Part shown: positions 33,261 through 42,529 of the stretch, piece by piece
Position numbering within the stretch: position 1 is the first letter of the stretch
How the letters are laid out: each line of letters opens with the position of its first letter
NCBI RefSeq assembly: GCF_020687745.1
Contig: NZ_JAJEWK010000010.1
Location: 62,001 to 126,000 of the forward strand
From: Chryseobacterium sp. MFBS3-17
Lineage (GTDB): Bacteria; Bacteroidota; Bacteroidia; Flavobacteriales; Weeksellaceae
Direction: 5' to 3'
Length of the DNA stretch: 64,000 nt
Position numbers and translations under genes: made by a program
Notes under the pieces: generated by a model
Told to the model about the DNA's origin: nothing
Seen by the model: the letters and a program-made list of their open reading frames with translations, nothing else
The model's database searches: none

Positions 33261-34772
33261 TTAATGATGTTGTTTCACATTTCCAAGAATATCAGGGAAA
33301 TACACATCAGAAAGATGCTCAAACTCATCTCCGCGCATAAACATACTGGCATCTACCTCTTCATAGGTACTTCTGCCCGCTGCGGCAATCAGTTCATTGC
33401 AGGTATGCAGTGTATTTTTGTGGAAATGGTATACTCTTTCAGATTTATCGGTTACATCCAAACCTTTAATCAGCATTTTATCCTGTGTGGCCACACCGGT
33501 AGGACATGCATTGGTGTTGCAACGCAATGCCTGAATGCAACCCAGCGCAAACATGAAACCACGAGCATTGTTACACATATCAGCACCCATGGCTATAGCG
33601 CGCAAAATGTCCAGACTGGTCAGTACCTTACCGCTAGCAATTACTTTCAGCTTATCTCTCAGGTTATAGTTATTCAGGGAACGGTTTACAAAGATAAGGG
33701 CAGGTTCCAGCGGCATTCCCACCCCATCAGAAAATTCCGGCGGAGCGGCTCCGGTACCTCCTTCGGCACCATCTATGGTAATAAAGTCCGGATAGATCTT
33801 CAGCACATTCATCTGTGCACAGATATCTTCAAACTCTTTCGTATCTCCGATACACAGTTTAAAGCCAATCGGTTTTCCTCCGGAAAGTTCACGCAACTGC
33901 TGAACGAATTTCAACAATCCTGCTGCATCAGAAAATGCAGAGTGTCCCGGTGGCGATATGATGGTCATACCGGCAGTGACGTGGCGTATTTTAGCAATCT
34001 CCGGTGTATTTTTTACTCCCGGAAGCACCCCGCCGTGACCCGGCTTCGCTCCCTGAGAGAGTTTAATCTCAATCATCTTTACATTTTCAATTCTGGACTT
34101 TTCGGCAAATAATTCAGGAGAAAATTTACCCTGTTCATCCCGACAACCGAAATATCCGGTTCCGATCTGCCAGCACAGGTCGCCACCCTGCATGTGGTAT
34201 GGAGAGATCCCCCCCTCGCCGGTGTTATGATAAAACCTGCCTTTCTTTGCCCCTCTGTTCAGGGAAATCTGCGCCCGGTCACTCAGAGACCCGAAACTCA
34301 TGGCAGAAATATTAAACAGGGACGCACTGTATGGCTGGCTGCACTGGTGGTTTCCTACCATCACACGCGGAAGTTCTTCATTAGGCGATTTGGCATAAAT
34401 GGAATGCTTAATCCCCTCATATTTTCTGTGATTTACCTCCAGCTGTGTACCAAAAGCCACGGTATCACTTATATTTTTTGCCCGGCGGTAAACCGCAGAC
34501 CTTTCATTTCTCGGGAACGGCTTTCCGTCTGTTTCCCGCTCTATGAAATACTGTTGCATTTCCGGAGAAATACTTTCAAAGAAATAGCGGAAATATCCTA
34601 AAACCGGAAAGTTTCGTAAAATAGCGTGTTTGCTTTGGGTAATATTGTAAATCCCCACACCGTACAGACAAATCAGCACCACCGGAATCCAGTAATACCC
34701 ACCAATCAGTATGGATACGATGATGGTAGCCACTATAAGACCTGCACCCCAGTATAAAAACTTATCTCTCAT
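33261..34772 (-). CDS. FMN-binding glutamate synthase family protein
   Basis: 503 residues. Two hydrophobic helices at the N-terminus (about 7-40) anchor a domain like the central FMN/synthase part of the GltB large subunit. Visible: FNISAMSFGSLSDRAQISLN, HNTGEGGISPYH, KPGHGGVLPG, ITIDGAEGGTGAAP, and the Fe-S Cys cluster within LRCNTNACPTGVATQ. It lacks the glutaminase domain and the GltD partner, so ammonia-dependent or another activity is possible; the substrate is unknown. Monocistronic, behind the bidirectional terminator. Confidence 0.87.
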   Translation of the reverse strand: MRDKFLYWGAGLIVATIIVSILIGGYYWIPVVLICLYGVGIYNITQSKHAILRNFPVLGYFRYFFESISPEMQQYFIERETDGKPFPRNERSAVYRRAKNISDTVAFGTQLEVNHRKYEGIKHSIYAKSPNEELPRVMVGNHQCSQPYSASLFNISAMSFGSLSDRAQISLNRGAKKGRFYHNTGEGGISPYHMQGGDLCWQIGTGYFGCRDEQGKFSPELFAEKSRIENVKMIEIKLSQGAKPGHGGVLPGVKNTPEIAKIRHVTAGMTIISPPGHSAFSDAAGLLKFVQQLRELSGGKPIGFKLCIGDTKEFEDICAQMNVLKIYPDFITIDGAEGGTGAAPPEFSDGVGMPLEPALIFVNRSLNNYNLRDKLKVIASGKVLTSLDILRAIAMGADMCNNARGFMFALGCIQALRCNTNACPTGVATQDKMLIKGLDVTDKSERVYHFHKNTLHTCNELIAAAGRSTYEEVDASMFMRGDEFEHLSDVYFPDILGNVKQHH

Positions 34773-34913
34773 TTTAAATGAATTAATTAAATGCTTAATA
34801 AAATATTATGGTTGAAATTTAAGAAATTTTCATGAACATTAAAAGTTCCTTCCAATAAATGATTTCTGAACTCATGCCCTGATTCAAGTTTGATGAATCT
34901 GCAGTTTCTTTGC

Positions 34914-36257
34914 TTATATGGTTCGCACCAGAAACTGCTCAAAGGAGGGCGAGACCGAAACCGTACCGTCTTCCTGGGTATTCTGTAAAGTCACCTGTTC
35001 TATCTGATTAACAAATGCGGGATCAAAAGGCTTTTTCACCCGGACATAGTTTTCTGTAAAGCCGTACATCATGCCGTCTTTTTCTTCATGCTCCCACAGT
35101 ACGGGCAACGTTTTTCCCAGCTGGGATCTGTAAAATGCTTCTTTCTTTTTTTCTGAAAGAATTCTGAGCATCTTATTTCTTTTCTTTCTTTCTGCCGGCG
35201 GCACCACACCGGGCATGGCTGCTGCCTCTGTATTTTCACGTTCGGAATAGGTGAATACGTGCAGATATGAGATTGGAAGTTCATTCAGAAAATGATAGGT
35301 TTCCAGAAATTTCTCTTCAGTTTCACCGGGAAATCCTACAATGACATCTACCCCAATACAGGCATCGGGCATTACCTCCCGGATTTTGGCAATACGGTTA
35401 CGGTAAAGTCCTGTAAGATACCGGCGCTTCATTTTCTTTAATAAATCATCACTACCCGACTGCAGCGGAATATGAAAATGCGGAACAAAACTTTTGCTGC
35501 CCGCCACCAGTTCTATGCTTTCGTCTTTCAGCAGATTGGGTTCTATAGACGAAATACGAATGCGCTCTATTCCTTCTACGGTATTGAGTTCTGAAATCAG
35601 CTCCAGAAAGGTGTGATCATGCTTTTTATTCCCGAATTCCCCTTTTCCGTAATCTCCTATATTGACACCGGTCAATACAATTTCCTTAATTCCCCGGGCC
35701 GCTATTTCCCGGGCATTCTGCACCACATTCTCAATGGTATCTGAGCGGGAAATCCCCCGGGCCAGCGGTATGGTACAGTAGGTACATTTGTAATCACAAC
35801 CGTCCTGTACTTTGAGAAATGCACGCGTACGGTCGCCGATGGAATAACTGCCGATAAAAAAATCTGTTTCTTCTATCTCGCAGGAATGAACCCGGCCACG
35901 GTCTTCTGCTTTCTGTAAATCATTGATATAACTGAGGATATTGAATTTTTCTTTGGCACCCAACACCAGATCCACGCCTTCTATGGCAGAGATTTCCTCT
36001 GGTTTCAGCTGCGCATAGCAACCTACAATGACCATCAGTCCTTCCGGATTTGCTTTCATGGCGCGTTTCACATGAAATTTACATTCACGGTCGGCATTTT
36101 CGGTTACCGAACAGGTATTGATCACATATACGTCTGCTTTTTCGTCAAAATTAACTTTGGCGAAACCGGCATCGGTAAGCTGTCTTGCAATCGTAGAAGT
36201 CTCTGCAAAATTGAGTTTACATCCCAGCGTATGATAGGCAGCGGTTTTTTGGTGCAT
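34914..36257 (-). CDS. mtaB: tRNA methylthiotransferase MtaB
   Basis: 447 residues. The N-terminal UPF0004 domain has Cys13, Cys49 and Cys80 (LGCKLN, NTCSVT, VGCYAQ), the second Fe-S site. The radical-SAM motif is GCDYKCTYC with Cys154, Cys158 and Cys161. A TRAM domain closes the protein. The LGCKLN start and length place it with MtaB (methylthiolation of t6A37 in tRNA), not MiaB or RimO. It stands alone on the minus strand. Confidence 0.92.
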   Translation of the reverse strand: MHQKTAAYHTLGCKLNFAETSTIARQLTDAGFAKVNFDEKADVYVINTCSVTENADRECKFHVKRAMKANPEGLMVIVGCYAQLKPEEISAIEGVDLVLGAKEKFNILSYINDLQKAEDRGRVHSCEIEETDFFIGSYSIGDRTRAFLKVQDGCDYKCTYCTIPLARGISRSDTIENVVQNAREIAARGIKEIVLTGVNIGDYGKGEFGNKKHDHTFLELISELNTVEGIERIRISSIEPNLLKDESIELVAGSKSFVPHFHIPLQSGSDDLLKKMKRRYLTGLYRNRIAKIREVMPDACIGVDVIVGFPGETEEKFLETYHFLNELPISYLHVFTYSERENTEAAAMPGVVPPAERKKRNKMLRILSEKKKEAFYRSQLGKTLPVLWEHEEKDGMMYGFTENYVRVKKPFDPAFVNQIEQVTLQNTQEDGTVSVSPSFEQFLVRTI

Positions 36258-36345
36258 TGCTTTCTTCTCCTTTCAAATTAGAAAGTGCAAAGGTAATAAA
36301 TTCTACACTTCTAAAAATACAATTTCGGGTACAGTTTTTTATGAA

Positions 36346-36942
36346 TTATGAATCCGTTCTATATTCATCCCGAACCTCATCATCTTCGGCAAAACAAACC
36401 GGTGAAGAATGTTGTGGCAATGGATCTGTATCATGGCGCCGGAACATTTTTTCATTATAAGATCCGGACTCGTTCCGCGGAATAGAAAGGGATTTCCAGG
36501 AAGATTCCTTTTTCAGTTTCGCAATAAAAACCATTTGGCCCACGTGGTAGGCATAGTGGGCAATCTGCCGCAGCACTGCATCGGCCACCGTATGCGGCTC
36601 GCCACGAATTTCAATCCGCTGACACAGTTGTTCATCTGTGACGGCGTCCAGTGCCTCAAACAATACACCCCAGCCTTTTTCCCAGGCTTGGACCACTTCG
36701 TCTTTTGTGGTAAGATGTACTTCAAATTCATGATCCCGGTTGCGCCACGACTTCTCTCCGTCTTCGGTCTGAAACCGGGTCCAGCGCGAAACCATGTTTC
36801 CGGAAAGATGCTGTACAATCACCGCAATGCTGTTGCTTCCCGGATCATTCTGCCAAAAAACATCTTCTTCCGAAAGCTGCTCAAAGGTTTTATCACCCAG
36901 GCTTTTATAATATTGATAATATTTGATGAAAAGTTCTGTCAT
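36346..36942 (-). CDS. DUF1572 / DinB-like protein
   Basis: 198 residues from the ATG at 36942 (a start seven codons earlier is also open). The four-helix DinB fold is indicated by VIVQHLSGNMVSRWTRF near residue 50 and by IAHYAYHVGQMVFIAKL near residue 140; His in these two blocks can bind metal in this family. DinB-like proteins include thiol transferases and many unknowns. The C-terminal tail after about residue 160 is polar and low in structure. Confidence 0.8.
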   Translation of the reverse strand: MTELFIKYYQYYKSLGDKTFEQLSEEDVFWQNDPGSNSIAVIVQHLSGNMVSRWTRFQTEDGEKSWRNRDHEFEVHLTTKDEVVQAWEKGWGVLFEALDAVTDEQLCQRIEIRGEPHTVADAVLRQIAHYAYHVGQMVFIAKLKKESSWKSLSIPRNESGSYNEKMFRRHDTDPLPQHSSPVCFAEDDEVRDEYRTDS

Positions 36943-37010
36943 GCCCTGCCGTTTATCTCTCAAAGATACAAAACCGGCAGCAAATGACGCAGGATGAAAT
37001 ACCGGGATGG

Positions 37011-37808
37011 TTATTTAATATGGGTCATATTGCCACACAGATTTTCCAGATGGAGAATTTTATGAAACGGCGAACGCACCTTATGTAAACGCTCGGGATC
37101 CTGAATGAAAGTGTAGCGGGAGGCCAGTGAATTCATATCTGAAACAATGACCAGCCAGCATTCATCTACATCTGAATCGTAGTACGGAAATTTTTCATTT
37201 TTTTTGTGGATAAGATCAATGATTTTTCCGGCGTTCAGCGCATCAAACAGGCCTAGATTAAAATCGTGTGTAATGAATACATTTCTGCGATGGCCAGATT
37301 TGCGGATTTTCCTGATGAATCCGGATGCTTTCTGCTTCCTGATGCAGTTCCGGATGTTCTGAATTACCTCTTCCTGATTGGTCAGTAAATCGATTTTGGC
37401 CAGATTCCTAAATTCCAAAAAATAAACCCCGCGATATTTTGCCGTATTTTCTTCTTCCAGAATCCTTTCAGCCTGCCTGAAAATTTTATTCAGCTGGCTT
37501 TCAATTTTCTTTACTTCCAGATGATTAATGACTTCGGTAAGTTCGATTCCGATGGTCTTGCCATCTATTTTTGCAATAAAGTCTGGACTTTCACAGGTCA
37601 GGTTTTTAAAGATCACTTCAGGGAAATGGTGCAGAAAAGAGTTAAGAAGCAGAATTTCAGCCTTTTTGCGGTACTTCTCCCGGTGGTGCAGTCCGCTGCC
37701 GTCTATTTCCCGGTGATAACGCTCTATCGGCTTCTTTTTAAGATGCTGGTTCAGGTAATACAATGAGAGATTCTTGCCTAAATCTTCCTCCGAAAATACT
37801 TTTTTCAT
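37011..37808 (-). CDS. Unknown protein with possible PD-(D/E)XK nuclease motif
   Basis: 265 residues, Lys/Arg-rich, no signal peptide or membrane helix. A strand-turn-strand segment has SPDFIAK followed by GIELTEVIN (Pro75-Asp76, Glu89-Leu-Thr91), with the spacing of a PD-(D/E)XK core, the usual Lys being replaced by Thr. The flanking helix (about 48-60) and the basic central region suit nucleic-acid binding. No methyltransferase or restriction partner is adjacent. The assignment as a nuclease-like protein is tentative. Transcribed alone; 252 bases separate it from the phosphorylase gene. Confidence 0.55.
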   Translation of the reverse strand: MKKVFSEEDLGKNLSLYYLNQHLKKKPIERYHREIDGSGLHHREKYRKKAEILLLNSFLHHFPEVIFKNLTCESPDFIAKIDGKTIGIELTEVINHLEVKKIESQLNKIFRQAERILEEENTAKYRGVYFLEFRNLAKIDLLTNQEEVIQNIRNCIRKQKASGFIRKIRKSGHRRNVFITHDFNLGLFDALNAGKIIDLIHKKNEKFPYYDSDVDECWLVIVSDMNSLASRYTFIQDPERLHKVRSPFHKILHLENLCGNMTHIK

Positions 37809-38025
37809 GACCTAATGTTTTTGAAATCAATATTTTATGAGCTAAATGTACACATTTTTTCCTTACCGGAAGCCATTTTCCGGAAAAATTAAGATACTGT
37901 TCACACTGAAAATCAACCTAATGCACAAAATCCCGTAAGCACTGTATTTTGTTATGATTCTTATGCAGCGCATTAGAAAAGCGTAAAATTTAATACACAG
38001 AATCAACCTGCGCATTTAAAATTTT

Positions 38026-38033
38026 TACCTTTG
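38026..38033 (+). promoter_or_regulatory. Putative -7 box upstream of the alpha-glucan phosphorylase gene
   Basis: TACCTTTG matches TAnnTTTG exactly, 27 bases before the ATG. No TTTG box is seen 19 bases upstream. The rest of the 252-base gap shows no other structure. Confidence 0.45.
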
Positions 38034-38060
38034 CAAATCACTAAATTGGAGAAAAATTAA

Positions 38061-39728
38061 ATGGATTTTAAAAATTACACCATACCGTATAGCATCAACC
38101 CTGAATACCGCACCAGAACGGCTTATTTTTCTATGGAATTTGCCATAGACCAGGCTTTAAAAATATACTCCGGCGGGCTGGGTTTTCTGGCCGGCTCACA
38201 CATGCGCAGTGCCTACAATCTGAAGCAGGATTTGGTAGGCATCGGGATTTTGTGGAAATTCGGTTATTATGACCAGGCCAGGAATCATGATCAGACGCTG
38301 CAGCCCACCTGGATACGGAAAATATACTCGTACCTGCAGGATACGGGCATCCGGTTTCAGATTGAGATACATGCCGCTCCGGTTTGGGTGAAGGTCTACT
38401 ACCTGGATCCGGAAACCTTCGGGACTGCGCCTGTGTTTCTGTTGTCTACAGATGTTCCGGAAAACGACCATCTTTCCAAAACCATTTGCCACAAATTATA
38501 TGATGCGAATGAGGCGACTAAACTGGCGCAGTATATCCTTTTGGGTAAAGGCGGTGCCAAATTGCTGGATCTTATGAACCTGGAGCGAGACATTTACCAC
38601 CTGAATGAAGCCCACGCACTGCCCGCAGCGTTCTACCTCCTGAAAAAATACGGTGGTGATCTGCAAAAGCTTAAAGAAAAACTGGTATTTACCACCCATA
38701 CACCGGAAGAGGCGGGAAATGAAAAACACCGTCTGGACCTGTGTCACGAAATGTCCTATTTCTCCGGATTGGAACCGGAAGAAATCAAACGAATTGAAAA
38801 CGGACCCGAACCGGCATTGTTCAATCACTCTCTTTGTGCGCTGAAGATGGCTAAAATTGCCAACGGCGTTTCACAGCTGCACGGCCATGTATCGCGTGCC
38901 ATGTGGGAAAAATATGACGGGATATGCAGCATTACTTCCATCACCAATGCGCAGGAATTTAAATACTGGTCAGATACACCGCTCTATGAGGCGCGGGATC
39001 ATGAAGACAGCCTCACTTTTGATGCCCGCAAAAAATCGCTGAAGGCAAAATTATTTGAAACCGTGGCAGATCAGGCCGGTGATTTATTCAGTCCGGATGT
39101 TTTCACCATCGTATGGGCCAGAAGATTTGCGGGGTACAAACGTGCTGATTTATTATTGCACGACAAGGAAAGATTTGAAAGACTGCTGAACAATCCGAAA
39201 TATCCTGTGCAGATTATCTGGGCCGGAAAACCCTACCCGATGGACTATTCTGCTATTGCCACCTTTAACTCGCTGGTAGAAGAAAGTAAATATTTCAAAA
39301 ATATGGCCGTACTTACCGGTTATGAACTGGCTCTGAGCAAATTACTGAAGCAGGGATCGGACTTGTGGCTGAATAACCCAAGGGTGCCCCGGGAAGCCTC
39401 CGGAACTTCCGGAATGACCGCCGCTATGAATGGCTCCGTAAATCTTTCTACAGACGACGGCTGGATTCCCGAGTTTGCCAGACACGGAGAAAATTCATTT
39501 GTGGTTCCAAAAGCGGATTATGCCAATATGAGCGTATATGAGCAGGACAATTACGATTTGAACACATTATATGAGATTCTGGAGAACGAAATTCTGCCGA
39601 TGTATTATGACCGTCCGGCTGAATGGCGCAGCGTGCAGCAAAATGCGATGACCGATGTACAAACGCAGTTCAACAGTGACCGTATGGCAGACGAGTATTA
39701 TACAAAAATCTACAATTACGAAGTCTGA
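38061..39728 (+). CDS. Alpha-glucan phosphorylase family protein (GT35-like, short form)
   Basis: 555 residues, between the 800-residue glycogen phosphorylases and partial forms. Family motifs: RTAYFSMEFAID, YSGGLGFLAGSHMRSA, HLNEAHA, FTTHTPEEAGNEKH, and FAGYKRADLLL, QIIWAGKPYP. The C-terminal PLP motif reads EASGTSGMTAAMNGS: the residue that is the PLP-binding Lys in active phosphorylases is Thr453 here. It is therefore uncertain that it uses PLP. Bacteroidota homologues of this type are annotated as phosphorylases. Terminator follows the gene; no other glycogen genes are adjacent, though the short GT5-like gene is 9 kb away. Confidence 0.8.
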   Translation: MDFKNYTIPYSINPEYRTRTAYFSMEFAIDQALKIYSGGLGFLAGSHMRSAYNLKQDLVGIGILWKFGYYDQARNHDQTLQPTWIRKIYSYLQDTGIRFQIEIHAAPVWVKVYYLDPETFGTAPVFLLSTDVPENDHLSKTICHKLYDANEATKLAQYILLGKGGAKLLDLMNLERDIYHLNEAHALPAAFYLLKKYGGDLQKLKEKLVFTTHTPEEAGNEKHRLDLCHEMSYFSGLEPEEIKRIENGPEPALFNHSLCALKMAKIANGVSQLHGHVSRAMWEKYDGICSITSITNAQEFKYWSDTPLYEARDHEDSLTFDARKKSLKAKLFETVADQAGDLFSPDVFTIVWARRFAGYKRADLLLHDKERFERLLNNPKYPVQIIWAGKPYPMDYSAIATFNSLVEESKYFKNMAVLTGYELALSKLLKQGSDLWLNNPRVPREASGTSGMTAAMNGSVNLSTDDGWIPEFARHGENSFVVPKADYANMSVYEQDNYDLNTLYEILENEILPMYYDRPAEWRSVQQNAMTDVQTQFNSDRMADEYYTKIYNYEV

Positions 39729-39747
39729 ATCCATTGAAGACTTCACA

Positions 39748-39784
39748 AAAAAAACGGGCGATGATGATTTCATCGCCCGTTCTG
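39748..39784 (+). terminator. Bidirectional terminator after the phosphorylase gene
   Basis: An 11-bp stem ACGGGCGATGA / TCATCGCCCGT with a 5-base loop. An A run precedes it (a T run on the minus strand), so it also serves the convergent gene at 39803. Confidence 0.88.
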
Positions 39785-39802
39785 TTTGGCTTCTGTGCTC
39801 TT

Positions 39803-40264
39803 TTATTTCAGCACACCAATTTCATAGACTTTCGTCTGTTTCAGGTATTTACTTCGTTCGCGGGAAGTAACGGATTCAAAATGATTATTTTTCAACACAA
39901 TAATCGGATCTTCTGCAGTTTCGAACTCAGCATCTGTAATGTACTTTTCCTCAGGACTGTACTTCAGCATATCATGCTTGATTTTTTGCAGTTCATCTGC
40001 ATATTGTTTAAAAGCAGGATCCCCGGAATGGATGAACTTGTATTCCGGACCAGCATCTGCCAGATAATGAAGTTTTTTATCCATCAATCCACCGGCATTG
40101 GTGAGCACCGGATTATCATTGCCATCTAAAAAACCCACTTCTACCAGCAAACCGCCATTTTCGGCGACATACTGTTCAGCATCACTATATTTGGCAAAGC
40201 CTACCAATAACTTTTTGTGATCTACATCGTAGGATTTCAGTTTTTCTGATTTGTAAGATTCCAT
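39803..40264 (-). CDS. Conserved hypothetical cytosolic protein
   Basis: 153 residues with no signal peptide or membrane helix. The sequence is hydrophilic, with a YVAENGGLLVEVGFLDG segment and a C-terminal strand KVYEIGVLK. I recognise no domain. It is a single gene facing the phosphorylase gene across a shared terminator and divergent from the dipeptidyl peptidase gene, with a 122-base gap between starts. Confidence 0.6.
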   Translation of the reverse strand: MESYKSEKLKSYDVDHKKLLVGFAKYSDAEQYVAENGGLLVEVGFLDGNDNPVLTNAGGLMDKKLHYLADAGPEYKFIHSGDPAFKQYADELQKIKHDMLKYSPEEKYITDAEFETAEDPIIVLKNNHFESVTSRERSKYLKQTKVYEIGVLK

Positions 40265-40360
40265 AGTTTAATATTTAAGAGTTAGTGCAGGATAAAATCA
40301 ACAATTAGTTTGCCATTGTCTATTTACCGGCGGGGATTCATGCTAATTTAATAAAATTAC

Positions 40361-40368
40361 TATCTTTG
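40361..40368 (+). promoter_or_regulatory. Putative -7 box upstream of dipeptidyl peptidase IV
   Basis: TATCTTTG matches TAnnTTTG and lies 19 bases before the chosen ATG at 40387, which supports that start over the ATG at 40366 lying inside the box. Confidence 0.5.
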
Positions 40369-40386
40369 GAAACTGATCAAAAAAGC

Positions 40387-42513
40387 ATGAAAAAATTCTT
40401 TTTATCCCTTGCTGTTCTCGGTGCCGGATACCTGTTTGCGCAGGAAATAACACTGAACAAAATTTACTCCGGATATTACCGTGCCAAGGGCATAGCCGGA
40501 ATTGCGTCCCTGAAAAACGGTGAAAGCTACGCGGTAATAGAAGCCGGCGGAATTGCCCGGTATTCTTATAAAACCTCACAGAAAGAAGGCCATATTGCAG
40601 AAGGCAGTTTCGAATCTTACCAGTTGAGCAATGACGAATCCAAAATCCTTTTGCAAAAAGAAAGTGAACCGGTTTACAGACATTCGTTTCTGGGCAAATT
40701 TGAGGTAAAAGACTTAAAATCAGGTCACACCATGTCACTCAATGACGGCAATTATGTCCAGGAACCCGCCTTCTCCCCGGACGGCAGTAAAGTAGCGTTT
40801 ATAGCAGAGAATGACCTTTATTATCAGGATTTAAATTCAGGAACCATCACCCGGATTACCACAGACGGCAAGAAAAACAATATTCTGAACGGCCTGGCAG
40901 ACTGGGTGTACGAAGAGGAATTCGGCCATGCCAGACAGTATGAATGGACCCGTAATTCTGATGCGATTGTATTTGTAAAATCAGATGAAAGCGACGTGCC
41001 GGAAATGTATATTCCTGTATATGCCAACCAACTTTATCCTTCTGAAATGCGTTTCAAATACCCGAAGGCCGGAGAGAAAAACTCGGTGGTATCGGCACAT
41101 CTGTACCGCCTGGACACCGGCAAGGTAGGCGCTATAGACTTGTCCTCATTTAAGCATTATTATATCCCTAATGTCATTCAGACGGCGAAAAATGATGAAA
41201 TCATTCTCATTACTTCCGAAAGAATTCAGAATGCATCTGATGTGCTGAAGGTCAATACCCGCACCGGTACCGTGACCAGACTCTTCACCGAAACCGACGA
41301 AAAATGGATTGATACCGACAATGTGACCATGGAATTCCTTGAGGACAACTCATTCATCTGGGCCTCAGAAAGAGACGGGCACCGCCATCTGTACTGGTAT
41401 GATGCCTCCGGAAAACTGAAAAGACAAATTACAAAAGGCAACTGGGAAGTGACCGATTACTACGGTTACAATCCCAAAACCAAAGAAGTGCTGATCCAGA
41501 CTACAGAAAAAGGAAGCATTAATAAAGTGGTGTCCAAGGTGAACATCCGCAACAGTAAATCTGCCCTGCTTTCCGGCGCCGAAGGGAATAACCGAGCCAA
41601 CTTCAGCAAGAACTACGAATATTTCATAGAAACCTCCTCTACTGCCGCCAGACCTTTTACGTATGTACTGAAAGACGGCAACGGAAAAACAGTGAAGGAA
41701 TTGCAGAATAACAATGAACAACTGCAGAAACTGCAGGCAGATCAGATGGTGGTCAAAGAATTTTTTACCATCCCGAATGAAGCAGGCGACCAGATGAATG
41801 CCTGGATTATGAAGCCAAAAGACTTTGACCCAAACAAAAAATACCCTCTGTTTATGTACCAGTATTCTGGGCCGGGCTCTCAGCAGGTATCCAATTCGTG
41901 GGATGCCGGAAACGGATTATGGTTTAATCATCTGGTTCAGCAAGGCTATATTGTGGCTTGTGTAGACGGACGCGGAACTGGTTATAAAGGCACCGCATTC
42001 AAAAAAGTCACCTATATGCAACTGGGAAAATATGAAATAGAAGACCAGATTGCAGCAGCAAAATGGTTCGGTAATCAAAGCTATATAGATGCCTCAAGAA
42101 TCGGAATTTTCGGATGGAGTTTCGGCGGATATATGGCCAGTCTGGCACTTACAAAAGGTGCAGATGTTTTCAAAACAGGAATTGCAGTAGCTCCTGTAAC
42201 CAACTGGCGCTATTATGACACGGTGTACACAGAGCGGTTTATGCGTACTCCGCAGGAAAACCCCTCCGGTTACGATGACAATTCCCCTACTACGCACGCC
42301 AAACTGCTGAAAGGCAAATTTCTGATGATTCATGGATCTGCAGATGACAATGTTCATTATCAGAACGTGATAGAGTTTGCCGAAGCACTCATTCAAAACA
42401 AAAAACAGTTCCAGTTCATGACCTATCCGGATAAGAACCATGGCATTTACGGCGGCAACACCAGACCGCAACTGTATCAGTATATGACTGATTTCTTACT
42501 TGAGAATTTATAA
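40387..42513 (+). CDS. Dipeptidyl peptidase IV (S9B serine peptidase), exported
   Basis: 708 residues from the ATG at 40387, which gives a signal peptide (1-18, ending LFA before QEI). The N-terminal half is an eight-blade propeller; it includes the double-Glu motif DWVYEEEF that fixes the substrate's free N-terminus, the hallmark of DPP IV. The C-terminal alpha/beta hydrolase has Ser578 in GWSFGGY, Asp in HGSADDN (653/654) and His685 in DKNHGIYGG. It releases X-Pro dipeptides from exported proteins or peptides. The next gene, a POT transporter, starts 16 bases on: peptides cut outside would be imported by it. Confidence 0.94.
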   Translation: MKKFFLSLAVLGAGYLFAQEITLNKIYSGYYRAKGIAGIASLKNGESYAVIEAGGIARYSYKTSQKEGHIAEGSFESYQLSNDESKILLQKESEPVYRHSFLGKFEVKDLKSGHTMSLNDGNYVQEPAFSPDGSKVAFIAENDLYYQDLNSGTITRITTDGKKNNILNGLADWVYEEEFGHARQYEWTRNSDAIVFVKSDESDVPEMYIPVYANQLYPSEMRFKYPKAGEKNSVVSAHLYRLDTGKVGAIDLSSFKHYYIPNVIQTAKNDEIILITSERIQNASDVLKVNTRTGTVTRLFTETDEKWIDTDNVTMEFLEDNSFIWASERDGHRHLYWYDASGKLKRQITKGNWEVTDYYGYNPKTKEVLIQTTEKGSINKVVSKVNIRNSKSALLSGAEGNNRANFSKNYEYFIETSSTAARPFTYVLKDGNGKTVKELQNNNEQLQKLQADQMVVKEFFTIPNEAGDQMNAWIMKPKDFDPNKKYPLFMYQYSGPGSQQVSNSWDAGNGLWFNHLVQQGYIVACVDGRGTGYKGTAFKKVTYMQLGKYEIEDQIAAAKWFGNQSYIDASRIGIFGWSFGGYMASLALTKGADVFKTGIAVAPVTNWRYYDTVYTERFMRTPQENPSGYDDNSPTTHAKLLKGKFLMIHGSADDNVHYQNVIEFAEALIQNKKQFQFMTYPDKNHGIYGGNTRPQLYQYMTDFLLENL

Positions 42514-42529
42514 AAAACAAACAAATACT

